From Endomychus coccineus (lineage: Eukaryota; Arthropoda; Insecta; Coleoptera; Endomychidae): 64,000 bases of DNA. This document shows, piece after piece, positions 1 to 9,796 of this stretch (the first letter of the stretch is position 1; every line of letters starts with the position of its first letter). The notes below the pieces were generated by a model. It ran no database searches and was not told the origin of the DNA. It saw only the letters and a list, made by a program, of their open reading frames with translations. Location of the stretch: the NCBI GenBank assembly GCA_958510875.1, contig CAUEHT010000001.1, positions 1-64,000 on the forward strand. Reading direction: 5' to 3'. Made by a program: the position numbers and the translations under genes.

Positions 1-483
1 GCATCCTTGTTCACACAAGTACCCATAAACGAAGCCCTAGAGATCATCAAACATAAATACATACCGGAAGGATACATTATTGACTTGGCCAAACACTGTG
101 TAGCCAATACTTACTTTATGTACGAGGGACAGCGATATAGGCAAATCGAAGGAGCACCGATGGGATCACCAATCTCACCAGTGATCGCAAATCTTTTCAT
201 TGAGGATTTTGAAATTAAAGCTCTTAACACAGCGCAACTAAAACCCAAACTTTGGCTCAGATATGTAGATGATATTTTCGTTATTTGGCCACATGGAGAA
301 GGACAACTAAGAGGGTTTCTCGATCACCTGAATGGAATCCATGATCGGATAAAATTCACAATAGAAGCCGAAGAGAACAACCAATTACCATTTCTAGATG
401 TTTTGGTAACAAAGAAAACTGACGGCAGTTTGGGACATACAGTATTCAGAAAAAAAGACCCACACGAACCGATATTTGAATAG
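1..483 (+). pseudogene. Penelope-like element reverse transcriptase, 3' part (cut by window edge)
   Basis: The frame is open from base 1, so the gene starts outside the window. Seen: RT motifs PMGSPISPVIANLF (about 165-207) and YVDDIFVIW (about 265-291), where the DD pair binds catalytic metal, then the thumb-start motif LPFLDVLV (about 385-408). This order and wording are typical of Penelope-like retroelement RTs, which prime on target DNA with telomerase-like RTs. The frame closes at 483, while the normal continuation is in the next frame from about 458, so a 1-base indel in the A run at 449-456 separates RT from the downstream endonuclease part. The break may be decay or a consensus error in the A run. 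Confidence 0.9.
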
Positions 484-1303
484 TAACTCGCATCACCATC
501 CATCCCAGCTACAATCAGTCGTAAATACCCTCATGACAAGGTCAAAACGTCTCGCTGATGCGGAGAACTTCGATGGAGAAATGGAAACCATCCGAGCAGC
601 CCTTAGGATGAATGGCTATTCAAGAAAACAGATTCATAACTCTCAACGCAAAAATGAGAAGGATGTCAACAATGAAGATCAACCAGTGGGAAACGCTTTT
701 CTACCTTACATTAAAGGCACAACTGACAAAATCTGCAAAATACTGAGCCGTCATGATATCAAAACAACCTTCACAACAGATAGGAAAATCAAAAATGTTC
801 TTCGGAATCCAAAAGACAGAATTCCTCTAGAATGCCAAGGAGTGTACGAGGTGCCATGTGGTAATTGTGAAAAGACATACATCGGACAGACCAATAGACG
901 CATTGATGTGCGAAAGACTGAACATGCAAACGCTGTGTCGAAAAACGAAACCACGTCTTCACTAGCTGAACATGTAAGAAGTACGGGCCATATGATCAAC
1001 TTTAGCGGCACAAAGACTCTAGCCAACATTGAACACTTCTACACCAGAATAACCAGGGAGGCAATAGAGATCGAGAAACGTCCACATAGTCTTAACAAAC
1101 GAGATGACGAACTAAGATTACCAGCAACATGGAAACCCGCTTTAGAAAGTCGGAAGATACAACCAAAAACAAGAGAGAACGTGGTATCCAGTGCACGTGC
1201 AACAGGTCACGGAAACTTTCCGGCTGATTCCAGCGTCGCAATGACGTCATCCAAACGTGTCACTCGGAGCCAAACACGTAGAAATCAACCAAGCGTGAAA
1301 TAG
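458..1303 (+). pseudogene. Penelope-like element RT thumb, linker and GIY-YIG endonuclease
   Basis: This continues the RT reading one frame over. It begins with a residue run THTNRYLNSNSHHHP typical of the PLE thumb, then a basic linker, then a GIY-YIG nuclease domain. Seen: GVYEVPCGNCEKTYIGQTNR (840-899), which carries the GIY..YIG pair in the usual PLE form (GVY..YIG), and EHVRSTGHMINF (about 967-1002). The nuclease nicks target DNA for target-primed reverse transcription. No own start codon is expected, since it is the C-terminal half of one polyprotein. The stop at 1301-1303 is followed by the element's 3' tail. Confidence 0.88.
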
Positions 1304-1525
1304 TTCGAAAGTCCAAAGGTCAAGCATAACGGAGGATATGAATACCTGTCCCTCCAAGTAAGCGTCAGTTCACCTAGATTTTCCAGACTCTACGGTCGAA
1401 TCACTTGAAGATGGCAAATGCGACTTTGCCGAAACGTCGTGAAATTGGTCCTTTTGAGGACCGAAACCACACAACGCGGATCAATACCCGAGAATCCAGT
1501 TCTACACATTACGTCCGCGAGAACC
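1304..1525 (+). mobile_element. 3' tail of Penelope-like element
   Basis: Non-coding stretch after the GIY-YIG stop. Bases about 1370-1525 recur in reverse complement at about 36212-36375 inside a LINE, which marks this as a mobile 3' end (pLTR) of one PLE family. It contains the hammerhead-like fold described separately and runs into a TA microsatellite at 1537, a common landing or generation site for PLE tails. Confidence 0.7.
1394..1452 (+). ncRNA. Hammerhead-ribozyme-like motif, probably inactive copy
   Basis: Core boxes are in hammerhead order: TTGAAGA (one change from CTGANGA), a 6-bp stem II GGCAAA/TTTGCC with loop TGCGAC, then GAAAC and GTC. Stem I can pair TCAC with GTGA; stem III would be only the palindrome ACGT, as in two-molecule (dimeric) hammerheads. 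The second copy (36285-36345, minus) has CTGAAGA, so this copy carries a C-to-T change at a core base that should block cleavage. An extra T between the core and stem II weakens the match in both. Hammerheads in PLE tails are established; this assignment is by eye. Confidence 0.45.
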
Positions 1526-1533
1526 TAAGAAGA

Positions 1534-1536
<3 letters not shown>

Positions 1537-1606
<70 letters not shown>
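1537..1606. repeat. (TA)n microsatellite
   Basis: About 35 uninterrupted AT units directly after the PLE tail. The short ORF through it (IYIYIY) is a repeat artefact. Confidence 0.98.
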
Positions 1607-1608
<2 letters not shown>

Positions 1609-1649
1609 TGCTATACATACGAAACCCATACATTGACTATTTGCAGATG

Positions 1650-3239
1650 ATATGGGACCCGGCTGCTATATGAGGTCCGTATATGGGCTCCATATCGCCC
1701 TGCCATTCTAAATCATGTGTTTCGTCAAAACACTGTACCAGACAAAATTTCATGAGGGCCCCACATATTCGTAATTTGTGTGATTTTGTATTCTTTAATT
1801 CAGCCGTGCGCCGTAACAACTGGTGCGCTGCATCTGAGAGCGTATATTATCGTATATTTTATATTTATTCCAACGATGATAAGAGGCCCATAAATCGTTC
1901 AACACTGTACTGGTTTACGCCTCTTCAGAAATGTTTCCAACAGAAAGCACCCTGGCGTGAATTGTCATTTACTTTATTATTAAAAGCGTACCGATAGTGA
2001 AATAGAAATTGTCATAAATATTTTCTCATTTGATAGTTAAATAGTTTTTTACCATTAATGGTGTAGAACGAGTGATGTAACAAATCTCCAATTCTCAAAT
2101 CAATTTGTAATTGAATACACATAAGAACAATGTAGTGAAACTCTTACCTACACTTCTTTCAGTATAAAAGTGGCTTGCGAATTACAACGAGTTAACAACA
2201 GTGGTTTTGTAATAGATTTCGCCCAGAAGAAAGGGTTGAGGTTGTTAATGAATATATAATTAATAGGGAACAACATCAGTCAATACTAAACGACATTTCG
2301 CCTTCAGATAACTCAGTGACAAATAATGCTGAAACGAGTATGTCAGAAAATAATCCAATTTCTAAAAAAGTACGTATGTACAATTTGAACTTGAAATCAA
2401 ACTTTATAGGCAAGATATGCTTAGTGACAGTAATTCGGAATATGTACCTGACAGTCCAAGCATGTCTGATGTATCAATTTCTGTAAGTGATAAGTTTGTT
2501 TCATTTGATTTACACAATGCAAGTTTGAGGTGTTTCTTCCATACTAACTTCTTTGAGATCAAATGTTTGAAAATATCGTGGAATAGGTCGATTTTAATGT
2601 TTTAAATGGGTGTTTTTGATTCAAATATTTTATTCCAAAATCACCCCCGTGCGGGGTAGCTATCCCCTTCAAAATGCAACAAGGCTCGAGTGATAGCTTT
2701 TTTTATAGGAAATTTCATTTTCTATAGAGCAGTTTGGTGAAATCAATCAGTTTTTGTGTAAAGTAAGTCTAAAATCTGTGAGATTTCAAGTGCCCCCCTT
2801 ACTAAAACCTGTATTGTAGAATATTTGAGAGATTCCTTGATTTTTATTTTTGATGAGGGATACTCCTGTTAAGAAATATGTTATCCCAGATTCTAACCCC
2901 TGTGCGGGGTAGCTACCCTCTTGACATGAGTCGACTGATAGCTCATTTGATAGGGATTTCTTTTGTCTATTCAATGATTCATAGAATTTTGAATTTGCTC
3001 CGAATGTTTTTAAAGGGGGTAGCTACTCCGCTCAGAGATTGGTATCTAGGGTGAAATTTTTACACTAAAATTGTGCTTCATCAAAAATAAAATTGGTGTG
3101 GCTGAGAATTAGCTCATACCACGAAAGAGTTAGTACGGGGTTACACTTAAAATCGAACAGATTTTAGACTTACATTTCTCAAAAGCTATTGAGCAAATCT
3201 AAATTTCTAAAAAATCGATGGTGGAAGCCGTTACTCTAT
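1650..3239. other. Non-coding stretch with a degenerate ~240-bp direct repeat
   Basis: I recognise no gene. Two segments at about 2635-2720 and 2880-2960 share a GTGCGGGGTAGCTA core followed by GATAGCT about 35-40 bases later, and a third partial trace (GGGGTAGCTACTCCG) lies near 3016. Bases 2215-2490 have gene-like codon use, including MLSDSNSEYVPDSPSMSDVS at 2417 flanked by splice-like GT/AG sites; acidic serine-rich N-termini of this kind occur in transposon proteins, but frames on the two sides of the putative intron do not join, so I do not call a gene. Confidence 0.4.
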
Positions 3240-3500
3240 GGTAATTTATCATTTTGATTATATGAAAGAATAACTATTTGGTTTTTATACCACTTTTATT
3301 AATAATAACGTGAAAACGTAACTATAGTTTCAACACCGAAGTGCCATTATCAAACAATTAGAAAATTATGAAGAAACCGATGAAACAGTTCAAGTATAAA
3401 TAGAGTAGACTAAAGTAGGGTTGATCCTAGGAAAGTACAGTATTACATAGTAAACATAGCAACAATTTGTGAATCAGTGTGATTATAATTTAATATTCTG
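3240..3500. repeat. Dispersed copy of the second PLE family's terminal repeat
   Basis: Matches the outer flanks of the PLE copy at 20965-22815: the run from about 3300 to 3500 (ACGTGAAAACG, CGAAGTGCCATTATC, TAAATAGAGTAGA, GATCCTAGGAAAGTACAG, AATTTGTGAAT) recurs in the same order, in reverse complement, at 22560-22790, and partly in direct orientation at 20975-21110. No coding part is attached. Confidence 0.7.
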
Positions 3501-3501
3501 T

Positions 3502-3646
3502 AACGAAGCTTAAAATTTTGAAATATCATTTATTTTAGATCGGACAGTAAATACGGATATTACAAGTAGACTCAGTTTGAACGGTTCAGTATTCCAATAG
3601 ATATGCGTGAGCTCCGAATGTATTTTCCGTGATTGTCACTTTTTTT
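3502..3646. repeat. Direct repeat copy A (~145 bp)
   Basis: Starts TAACGAAGCTTAAAATTTTG and ends in GTGATTGTCAC. A second copy about 90-95% alike by eye lies at 3960-4103, 458 bp downstream. Between them are imperfect short tandem units of the type TTTTCCGTTTTGAAGAAG. No terminal features of an LTR were found. Confidence 0.75.
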
Positions 3647-3959
3647 CCGTTTTGGAAAAGAAGTTTTTGTGTTTCCGTTCCGAAGAAGATGTTTTGAGTT
3701 TTCCGTTTTGAAGAAGCAGTTTCAGTTTCCCGTTCCGAAGAAGAAGTGCAGTTTTCCATTCTGCAGAATTTTCATTTTATGTTCCAAGTAAGATATTGCT
3801 ATTCCGCGAAGTTCCCGACGAAGGAAATCGAAGTTTTAACGTCAGGTTAGGGTATCTTACCTTCGTATTAGATTTTTTTTTTCTCGTATGAATTCTCAGA
3901 TGAGAATTGAAAAATGAAAGAATCATATTCTTTCATTTTTAAATGAACTTAGGGGGGAT

Positions 3960-4103
3960 TTAACGAAGCTTAAAATTTTGAAATATCATTTAATTTAGAT
4001 CAGGCAGTAAATACGGATATTACATGTAATCTCAGTTTGAACAGTTCATTATTTCAATAGATATGCGTGAACTCCGAATGTGTATTCCGTGATTGTCACT
4101 TTT
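3960..4103. repeat. Direct repeat copy B (~144 bp)
   Basis: Second copy of the repeat at 3502-3646. It lies 50 bp outside the left end of the Polinton element. Confidence 0.75.
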
Positions 4104-4499
4104 CTAAATTTCCGCAATTTTGAATAAGTGTAATTATTCAAATAAATGAATCAGTAGGGATGGCGCCACTTGGGCCCGCCAGACAGAGAGCCTTATCAGA
4201 TGTAGGCAACCAGTGATACACTCGTGCATGCGCGGTATGCCCAGACAGGTATCGGTAAGTACTGACCCTGTATTACCGGCCTGGGTAGACGGTGTGGTCT
4301 CGCCTCTAACATCTAGGTGTTACCGGGTAGACGGTTAGGGTGTGGTCTCTGACCGCTAGGGGTCCTTCTGCTATGGTTGTATGATGGAGACCGAGTAGTG
4401 GTAATCAGCCTGTATATACAAGATCGTTCAAGGTAGACAGCAAGCAATATGTGAGGTTAGGGAGAACTTCAATGTAAAGCAGCATCAAAATATTTTTTT

Positions 4500-4568
4500 C
4501 TACACACGGGAATCGAACCCGAGAAATGAAATCCAAAGCCAGCTCCTTAACCGCTCAGCTATGGAGGA
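4500..4568 (-). ncRNA. tRNA-like sequence in left TIR (A and B boxes, no acceptor stem)
   Basis: Read on the minus strand it has a pol III A box TAGCTGAGCGGTTAAGG, a short D-arm pairing GCT/AGC, and a B box GGTTCGATTCC with a 4-bp T stem CGGG/CCCG. The presumed acceptor ends do not pair, so it is a tRNA-derived or tRNA-mimicking piece rather than a working tRNA. The same sequence occurs in the right arm at 16149-16218 (plus). It could drive pol III transcription of the TIR; no function can be shown. Confidence 0.6.
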
Positions 4569-4630
4569 ATTGAGAACAAGCGATTTTAATGTTGTAGATA
4601 TAACCGCAGGGTATCCGGTCTGAGTGATAA

Positions 4631-5359
4631 GTGCGAGTATATTGCAGTCTATATGATGCAGGTAATTTGTTTTTACATGACATCAGTCATGCAGGTATGT
4701 CACGTAGCGAGGTATGGCATGTGAGACTTCATAGCGCTAACCATAGGGGTTTTGAAAGAGTTATAATGGCGCTGTTTATGTATGCTGTCAGTCACGTGAT
4801 TTTTGAAAGAGGCGGGTATTCATCGGAGGTATCATGGGAGGGCTGCTGCTCCTTCATCGGAGTGGGTGTATAGATGGAATGTTATACAGTGTGGAAATGA
4901 TATCTTCTTCTGCATTTCTCAAACGCGATGTTTATAAGGAAATTACTTTCAAAAACGTGTATTCAAGCTGTCTGTACCTTACTTGATTGCTATATTACAA
5001 AATGCGATTTCAATCATCTTAAACATATATGGAAATTATTATTAGTATACAAAATGGAGTTGGAAGACTTCAATGGGGTATGGAATGTGAGGTTATACAG
5101 ATTGTTTATGTATGACGTTAGTCATGTGAATTTGAATGAAGCTGGCGCGATCTCCAACGAGACAGGTGTGTATGTGAGGTTATACAGAGTGTACAGGTAT
5201 AATGATGTCTATCACGCAGGTCTTCAGCGAGGTATCTACCTTGCAGGAGCCTTCAATGAAATGTGGGGTTGTTTGTACATGCCGTTAGTCGCAGGGTTTT
5301 GTCTGAGTTATAATGATATCGTACGCGGCGCATTGTCTGCCCCCACAAGTCTTCAATAA
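4631..5359 (+). other. Two ORF-like stretches over diverged tandem repeats in the left TIR
   Basis: Open frames of 80 codons (4631-4873) and 143 codons (4928-5359). Translated units repeat a loose V.VRLY...MYDVSHV pattern because the DNA itself is an imperfect tandem repeat of roughly 80 bp. They recur almost unchanged on the minus strand at 15844-16086 and 15358-15789. Neither resembles a known protein and I think they are repeat artefacts, though survival of the frames in both arms is noted. Confidence 0.4.
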
Positions 5360-6924
5360 GGGGTCATAACATCTAACATGCGATAGTTTACAAAAAAATG
5401 CTGCTTCTCATAATAGCGATATTTTGAAGCGTTTGCAGAAATAACTATTAAATCATCCTAGGACTTTTTGCTTGATTAGTACTAGCGAGTACAATATTCG
5501 TTATAATATTATAAGTATGCATCATTAGCTTACTTATGCGATAAGGTTGTGCTAAATCATGTCCAACAGCAATGTATTCAACTTGGAATTATCGTAATGA
5601 TGCGCGCGATCCTTCAATGTTAAAGTAGTTTTATAAGTTATCCGAAAGTAATATGAATATATAAAATGTTTTTCCAAAATTAGTTCCGAAGTAAACATAA
5701 TTCGCTATAATATTCATTCATGTATGTTTCATAAATTATCCGATATAAATCAAATAAGTTTATGCTAAATTTGTGTCAGGTTGAACAATATCCACTATCA
5801 TATTTTGCGGTAGAGCTACAGCTGGTTCGAGAGATAAGAAAGATACGCCGATCACCTTCAAACGCGATGAGAATACTTTATTTTAAATCACACATGTAGT
5901 ATGTATATATTCGAATCATATTGATTGTAAATCGCATAATATGACCCGAAATCTAGCTGCTGCTGGGTGTAGCCCAATACCTATACAGAATCTAGACGAA
6001 GCGGTGTTACGCATCACGATGATTATTCGAACTGTCTGTACAGCTCGATTGCTATATAACAAAATACATTTTTAATCATCTTAAACATATAGATGTGCTA
6101 ATATAATTTTTTCAGTATACAAAAATATACTAATAAAACATTTTTCATCGACACACATTTCTTCATAGGATAGTTAGCTTTTTATAAAATTCAATCAATT
6201 TCAATGGGAAACATATATGCGAGGGAGTTTTATAGAGATCGAACTCATTTCCCCAACCACCCAAGAGGTAGAACTATGATGAGGAATAGATGTGGATAAT
6301 GATAATAATCATATGAATATCTTCATAAGCGCTAATGTATATGACATTCAAACACATGCTTCATAAAAGTCTGAATATTGAGTAGAGATTCAACAGCCTG
6401 TCACCATCGTTCACGAACTATGATGGTTCGATGAGGACTCAAACATTGAACAGATGAATCTTTGAGGTTAAATATCTGCTGTAGAAATTACCCCACTTTT
6501 ATTACCTTTTTTATTTGAGAATATCGATATTTCCCATGTAACGGTTTATTGCCTAAAGCTATTTTGTATGCAACATTGTTATCATTTGAGAGCCTACGGG
6601 GGCCTGTGTGTTGGTCGGGGCTAAATGAATATGTTTGACTATTATTACCTGTAGATTTATTTGAGATTCTTCAAGTTTGAGATTGATAACCCACATGAAG
6701 AAAGAAGCTTCAACGAATTGATATCAATGAATATTCGCTATTCTGAATGTGACAACTTTATCGGCTTCAACACTCGAGATAAGAGAGAATATTTACCGCT
6801 GATGTAGGGAAAATCAATATGATGCATACAAATTGGGGTGGGTGAGAACATCAGACTATAGCTTTATGTGTATCGGAATACATAAGGATTTGACGAGTAA
6901 GTGGTGTTTTATTGAATTGAAGAT

Positions 6925-7319
6925 CCGGCGACCATCGTTCACGAACGATGATGACGTCACTGCTTCAAGCCAATGACAGTAACTGATTCAATCCGGCGAC
7001 CATCGTTCACGAACGATGATGACGTCACTGCTTCAAGCCAATGACAGTAACTGATTCAATCCGGCGACCATCGTTCACGAACGATGATGACGTCACTGCT
7101 TCAAGCCAATGACAGTAACTGATTCAATCCGGCGACCATCGTTCACGAACGATGATGACGTCACTGCTTCAAGCCGATGACAGTAACTGATTCAATCCGG
7201 CGACCATCGTTCACGAACGATGATGACGTCACTGCTTCAAGCCAATGACAGTAACTGATTCAACCCGGCGACCATAGTTTACGAACGATGATGACGTCAT
7301 CATCGTTCACGAACTATGA
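6925..7319. repeat. 68-bp tandem repeat with a central inverted motif (5 full copies + partial)
   Basis: Copies start at 6925, 6993, 7061, 7129, 7197 and 7265. Each holds an 8-bp hairpin CATCGTTC-AC-GAACGATG directly followed by TGACGTCA, a palindrome that is also the CRE site bound by CREB/ATF-type bZIP proteins. Copies are nearly identical (one A/G change in the fourth; the sixth is altered and truncated). The hairpin motif also occurs singly in the TIRs (about 6403, 13907 and 14231). Confidence 0.95.
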
Positions 7320-7412
7320 TGGGCTAAAGAGGAATAAAATGTGAATAATCATAATGTTTGTAATACATTCATGCACATGTTTTATCGCATGATTCAACAC
7401 ATGCTTTAACAT

Positions 7413-8130
7413 TCAGACACGTGTTTAAGTATTCAGACACGTGTTTCAGGCACGTGTTTCAACATTCAGACACGTGTTTCAGCACTCAGACACGTGTTTC
7501 AGCATTCAGACACGTGTTTCAGACACGTGTTTCAACATTCAGACACGTGTTTCTGCATTCAGACACGTGTTTCAGACACGTGTTTCAACATTCAGACACG
7601 TGTTTCAGCATTCAGACACGTGTTTCAGACACGTGTTTCAACATTCAGACACGTGTTTCAACATTCAGACACGTGTTTCAACATTCAGACACGTGTTTCA
7701 GCATTCAGACACGTGTTTCAGACACGTGTTTAAGTATTCAGACACGTGTTTCAGACACGTGTTTCAACATTCAGACACGTGTTTCAGCACTCAGACACGT
7801 GTTTCAGCATTCAGACACGTGTTTCAGACACGTGTTTCAACATTCAGACACGTGTTTCTGCATTCAGACACGTGTTTCAGACACGTGTTTCAACATTCAG
7901 ACACGTGTTTCAGCATTCAGACACGTGTTTCAGACACGTGTTTCAACATTCAGACACGTGTTTCAGCATTCAGACACGTGTTTCAGACACGTGTTTCAAC
8001 AATGAGACACGTGTTTCAGCATTCAGACATGTGTTTCAGACACGTGTTTCAACATTCAGACACGTGTTTCAACATTCAGACACGTGTTTCAGACACGTGT
8101 TTCAACATTCAGACACGTGTTTCAACATTC
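7413..8130. repeat. CACGTG-rich minisatellite (20-bp and 13-bp units)
   Basis: Alternating units of the form ACATTCAGACACGTGTTTCA (20 bp) and GACACGTGTTTCA (13 bp). I count about 39 CACGTG sites, each in the 8-bp palindrome ACACGTGT, the canonical E-box for bHLH proteins. A higher-order repeat of 305 bp is visible (GTGTTTAAGT at 7421 and 7726). All open frames here are artefacts. It sits just upstream of the structural genes, where an enhancer or replication/packaging element could be. Confidence 0.95.
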
Positions 8131-8224
8131 ATGCCTATTTAACATGTATTTGATACCTGATTTTGACAGAAGCGTAGAAGTACCTAACCGCGTGATCAGA
8201 CATACACAATATAACATCATCATC

Positions 8225-8235
8225 TAGTATATAAA
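8225..8235 (+). promoter_or_regulatory. TATA-type promoter motif upstream of the ATPase gene
   Basis: TAGTATATAAA ends 17 bases before the ATG at 8253. The same 11-mer lies at 10936-10946 before the penton-like gene. A start about 30 bases past the TATA would give almost no leader. Confidence 0.45.
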
Positions 8236-8252
8236 CAAATGCTTATTAACAT

Positions 8253-8698
8253 ATGTTCCAGTATGATTTCGATTCGCCTTCAGGCATGATGAAGATTGTT
8301 AAGCAAAAAGACTCGTTGAGCATTATGAACTTAGGCTCAAGCAATGAGAATGTAGAACAACCACAACGTCACAGCTCTTTGCTGCCTAATACTCTACGAA
8401 CAATAATCTGTGGTCCAAGTAATTGTGGGAAAACAAATGTGACGTTATCTCTATTGTTAGATGCTAACGGCCTGAAATTCGAAAACGTGTACATATATTC
8501 AAAGTCTTTACACCAACCAAAATACCAGTTACTAAAGGAGACATTGAAGAAAATTGAGGGGCTTGGATATTTTCCTTGTACCGAAAGTTATGTAGCGTAT
8601 GTTGGAAAGGTGAATATGGATTCCTTATGATAAACAAAGACTGTGATATGAACAAAGGACGTTATCGCAAAGGTTTTGATAGTTATATATACATCTAA
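8253..8698 (+). pseudogene. A32/FtsK-HerA-type packaging ATPase, internally deleted
   Basis: The N-terminal 125 codons (8253-8630) hold a Walker A P-loop GPSNCGKTN at about 8412-8438 and the following ENVYIYSKSLHQPKYQ. This is the start of the DNA-packaging ATPase of Polintons and related viruses, which pumps DNA into the capsid. The frame ends early, at 8628. From 8615 a different frame encodes a short basic tail containing NKDCDMNKGRYRKGFDS up to a stop at 8696, which looks like the protein's C-terminal end. The middle with Walker B and sensor residues is missing, so one internal deletion with a frame change is the simplest reading. It should be unable to hydrolyse ATP for packaging. Confidence 0.8.
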
Positions 8699-8740
8699 CA
8701 TGTATATATACTTTCATTTGAAATAGACAATCCGCTCAGC

Positions 8741-9796
8741 ATGGACGTAGGTGTGAGTAACATGCTTGAAGAAAAACAACAATTGAAGAAAAAAAATTGG
8801 GAGTTAGCAAACGTTGTGAGGAAAAAATATATGGCTGTGAAATTGGGTAAAGCTGAAAATGATGAGATTCTAGATAATATGTTCAGGAAAGTATCTAAAC
8901 CTCTGGAGGAAATTGCGAGAAATGCTGAAATAATCAAACAAAATTCGTTGGTTAAACCTAAAAGTATTGTTTCTACAGCAACACAAATGGAGAACATACC
9001 AACCCCAAATATTGTAACTGAAGGTGAAGAATTCGTATATAACCCCCAAGATACTGAGGAGGATGTGTTTACACCCGAACCTACTATCGATCAGATTCGT
9101 GAAGAATTCAGAAAACATAAGAAAGATAATGCAGCGGCTACAGAGGAGTTTCTGCAACAATACCCCACATTAGCACGTTATTACTTGGAAGGATTCCTAT
9201 TGGATGATGATGTCAAGAAATACGATGATAGAATGGGATTGCAATATAATTCAACTTCAGACAAATGGTTCATGGGTAATCAACCTATAGAAATTGATAG
9301 TGAGAGTAATATAATTATCAAGGGTACTCCGTTCAAAGGTACCACAGGACTGTATAATTTGATATTTTACAGAGATGTTCTACCTGATACTTACACTGTG
9401 GAAGATGGGAAAAATTACAGTCAAATGATGGAAATGACTAGTGCCCATAGACGTAATAACGATCCAGCTGATCGAATAAGGAACATTGTAAAATACAAAC
9501 ATGTACTGAAACCTTTGATTAATTCCATGAAAAGACCCAGAGCCAAAACATACACTGGAGGTGCATATATCAAAAATGATATGCTTGAATATAACGAGAA
9601 ACCTATCGAATATGTTTATTGGGATGACGTTAACGAAATTGTGGATAGACTGAGACTTCTTGTTGCATCCTCGCATGCAGGTAACAATAACGAGATAATC
9701 TCTATAATAGAAGAATTGATAGAGGCAGGGGTAATTGAACAAAAACCAGGTGTAAGACAAATTCATCACAATTATAAAGATGGTTTCAATGGATAA
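8741..9796 (+). CDS. DUF8207-like protein of insect Polinton-type elements (351 aa)
   Basis: Open from ATG to stop. Seen: an N-terminal coiled-coil-prone, Lys/Glu-rich stretch (residues 1-75), an acidic linker, then a compact domain with KGTPFKGTTGLYNLIFYRD (about 195-215) followed by YSQMMEMTSAHRR (about 226-239). This pattern is one I associate with the uncharacterised DUF8207 family in arthropod repeats; the name is from memory and unverified. A role as a minor virion or DNA-associated protein is inference from its place between ATPase and capsid genes. It overlaps the next gene by 17 bases in another frame. Confidence 0.65.
   Translation: MDVGVSNMLEEKQQLKKKNWELANVVRKKYMAVKLGKAENDEILDNMFRKVSKPLEEIARNAEIIKQNSLVKPKSIVSTATQMENIPTPNIVTEGEEFVYNPQDTEEDVFTPEPTIDQIREEFRKHKKDNAAATEEFLQQYPTLARYYLEGFLLDDDVKKYDDRMGLQYNSTSDKWFMGNQPIEIDSESNIIIKGTPFKGTTGLYNLIFYRDVLPDTYTVEDGKNYSQMMEMTSAHRRNNDPADRIRNIVKYKHVLKPLINSMKRPRAKTYTGGAYIKNDMLEYNEKPIEYVYWDDVNEIVDRLRLLVASSHAGNNNEIISIIEELIEAGVIEQKPGVRQIHHNYKDGFNG

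Larger units (their letters stand above)
4154..6799. repeat. Left terminal inverted repeat of the Polinton (2646 bp)
   Basis: Reverse complement of 13533-16564 with only scattered differences; for example the 80-codon ORF at 4631-4873 is identical in the other arm and the 143-codon ORF differs at three residues. The inner boundary is where ...ATATTTACCGC stops matching. Polinton TIRs are usually a few hundred to about a thousand bases, so this arm is long. Subterminal bases 4600-5360 hold diverged tandem units around TATGG.ATGTGAGGTTATACAG. No convincing gene is in the arm. Confidence 0.92.

Noticed and set aside
1683..1997. 104-codon ORF after the first TA array
   Set aside because: No recognisable motif, unremarkable composition, and not supported by any neighbouring element.
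4500..4568. Genuine tRNA gene
   Set aside because: A and B boxes fit, but the acceptor and anticodon stems do not pair, so only a tRNA-like call is made.
6925..7319. Regular repeats suggesting a CRISPR array
   Set aside because: The 68-bp units are contiguous with no unique spacers, and the context is a eukaryotic transposon.
7421..8153. Four overlapping ORFs encoding FRHVFQHSDTCF-type repeats
   Set aside because: They are translations of the CACGTG minisatellite in its open frames; no unique sequence is attached.
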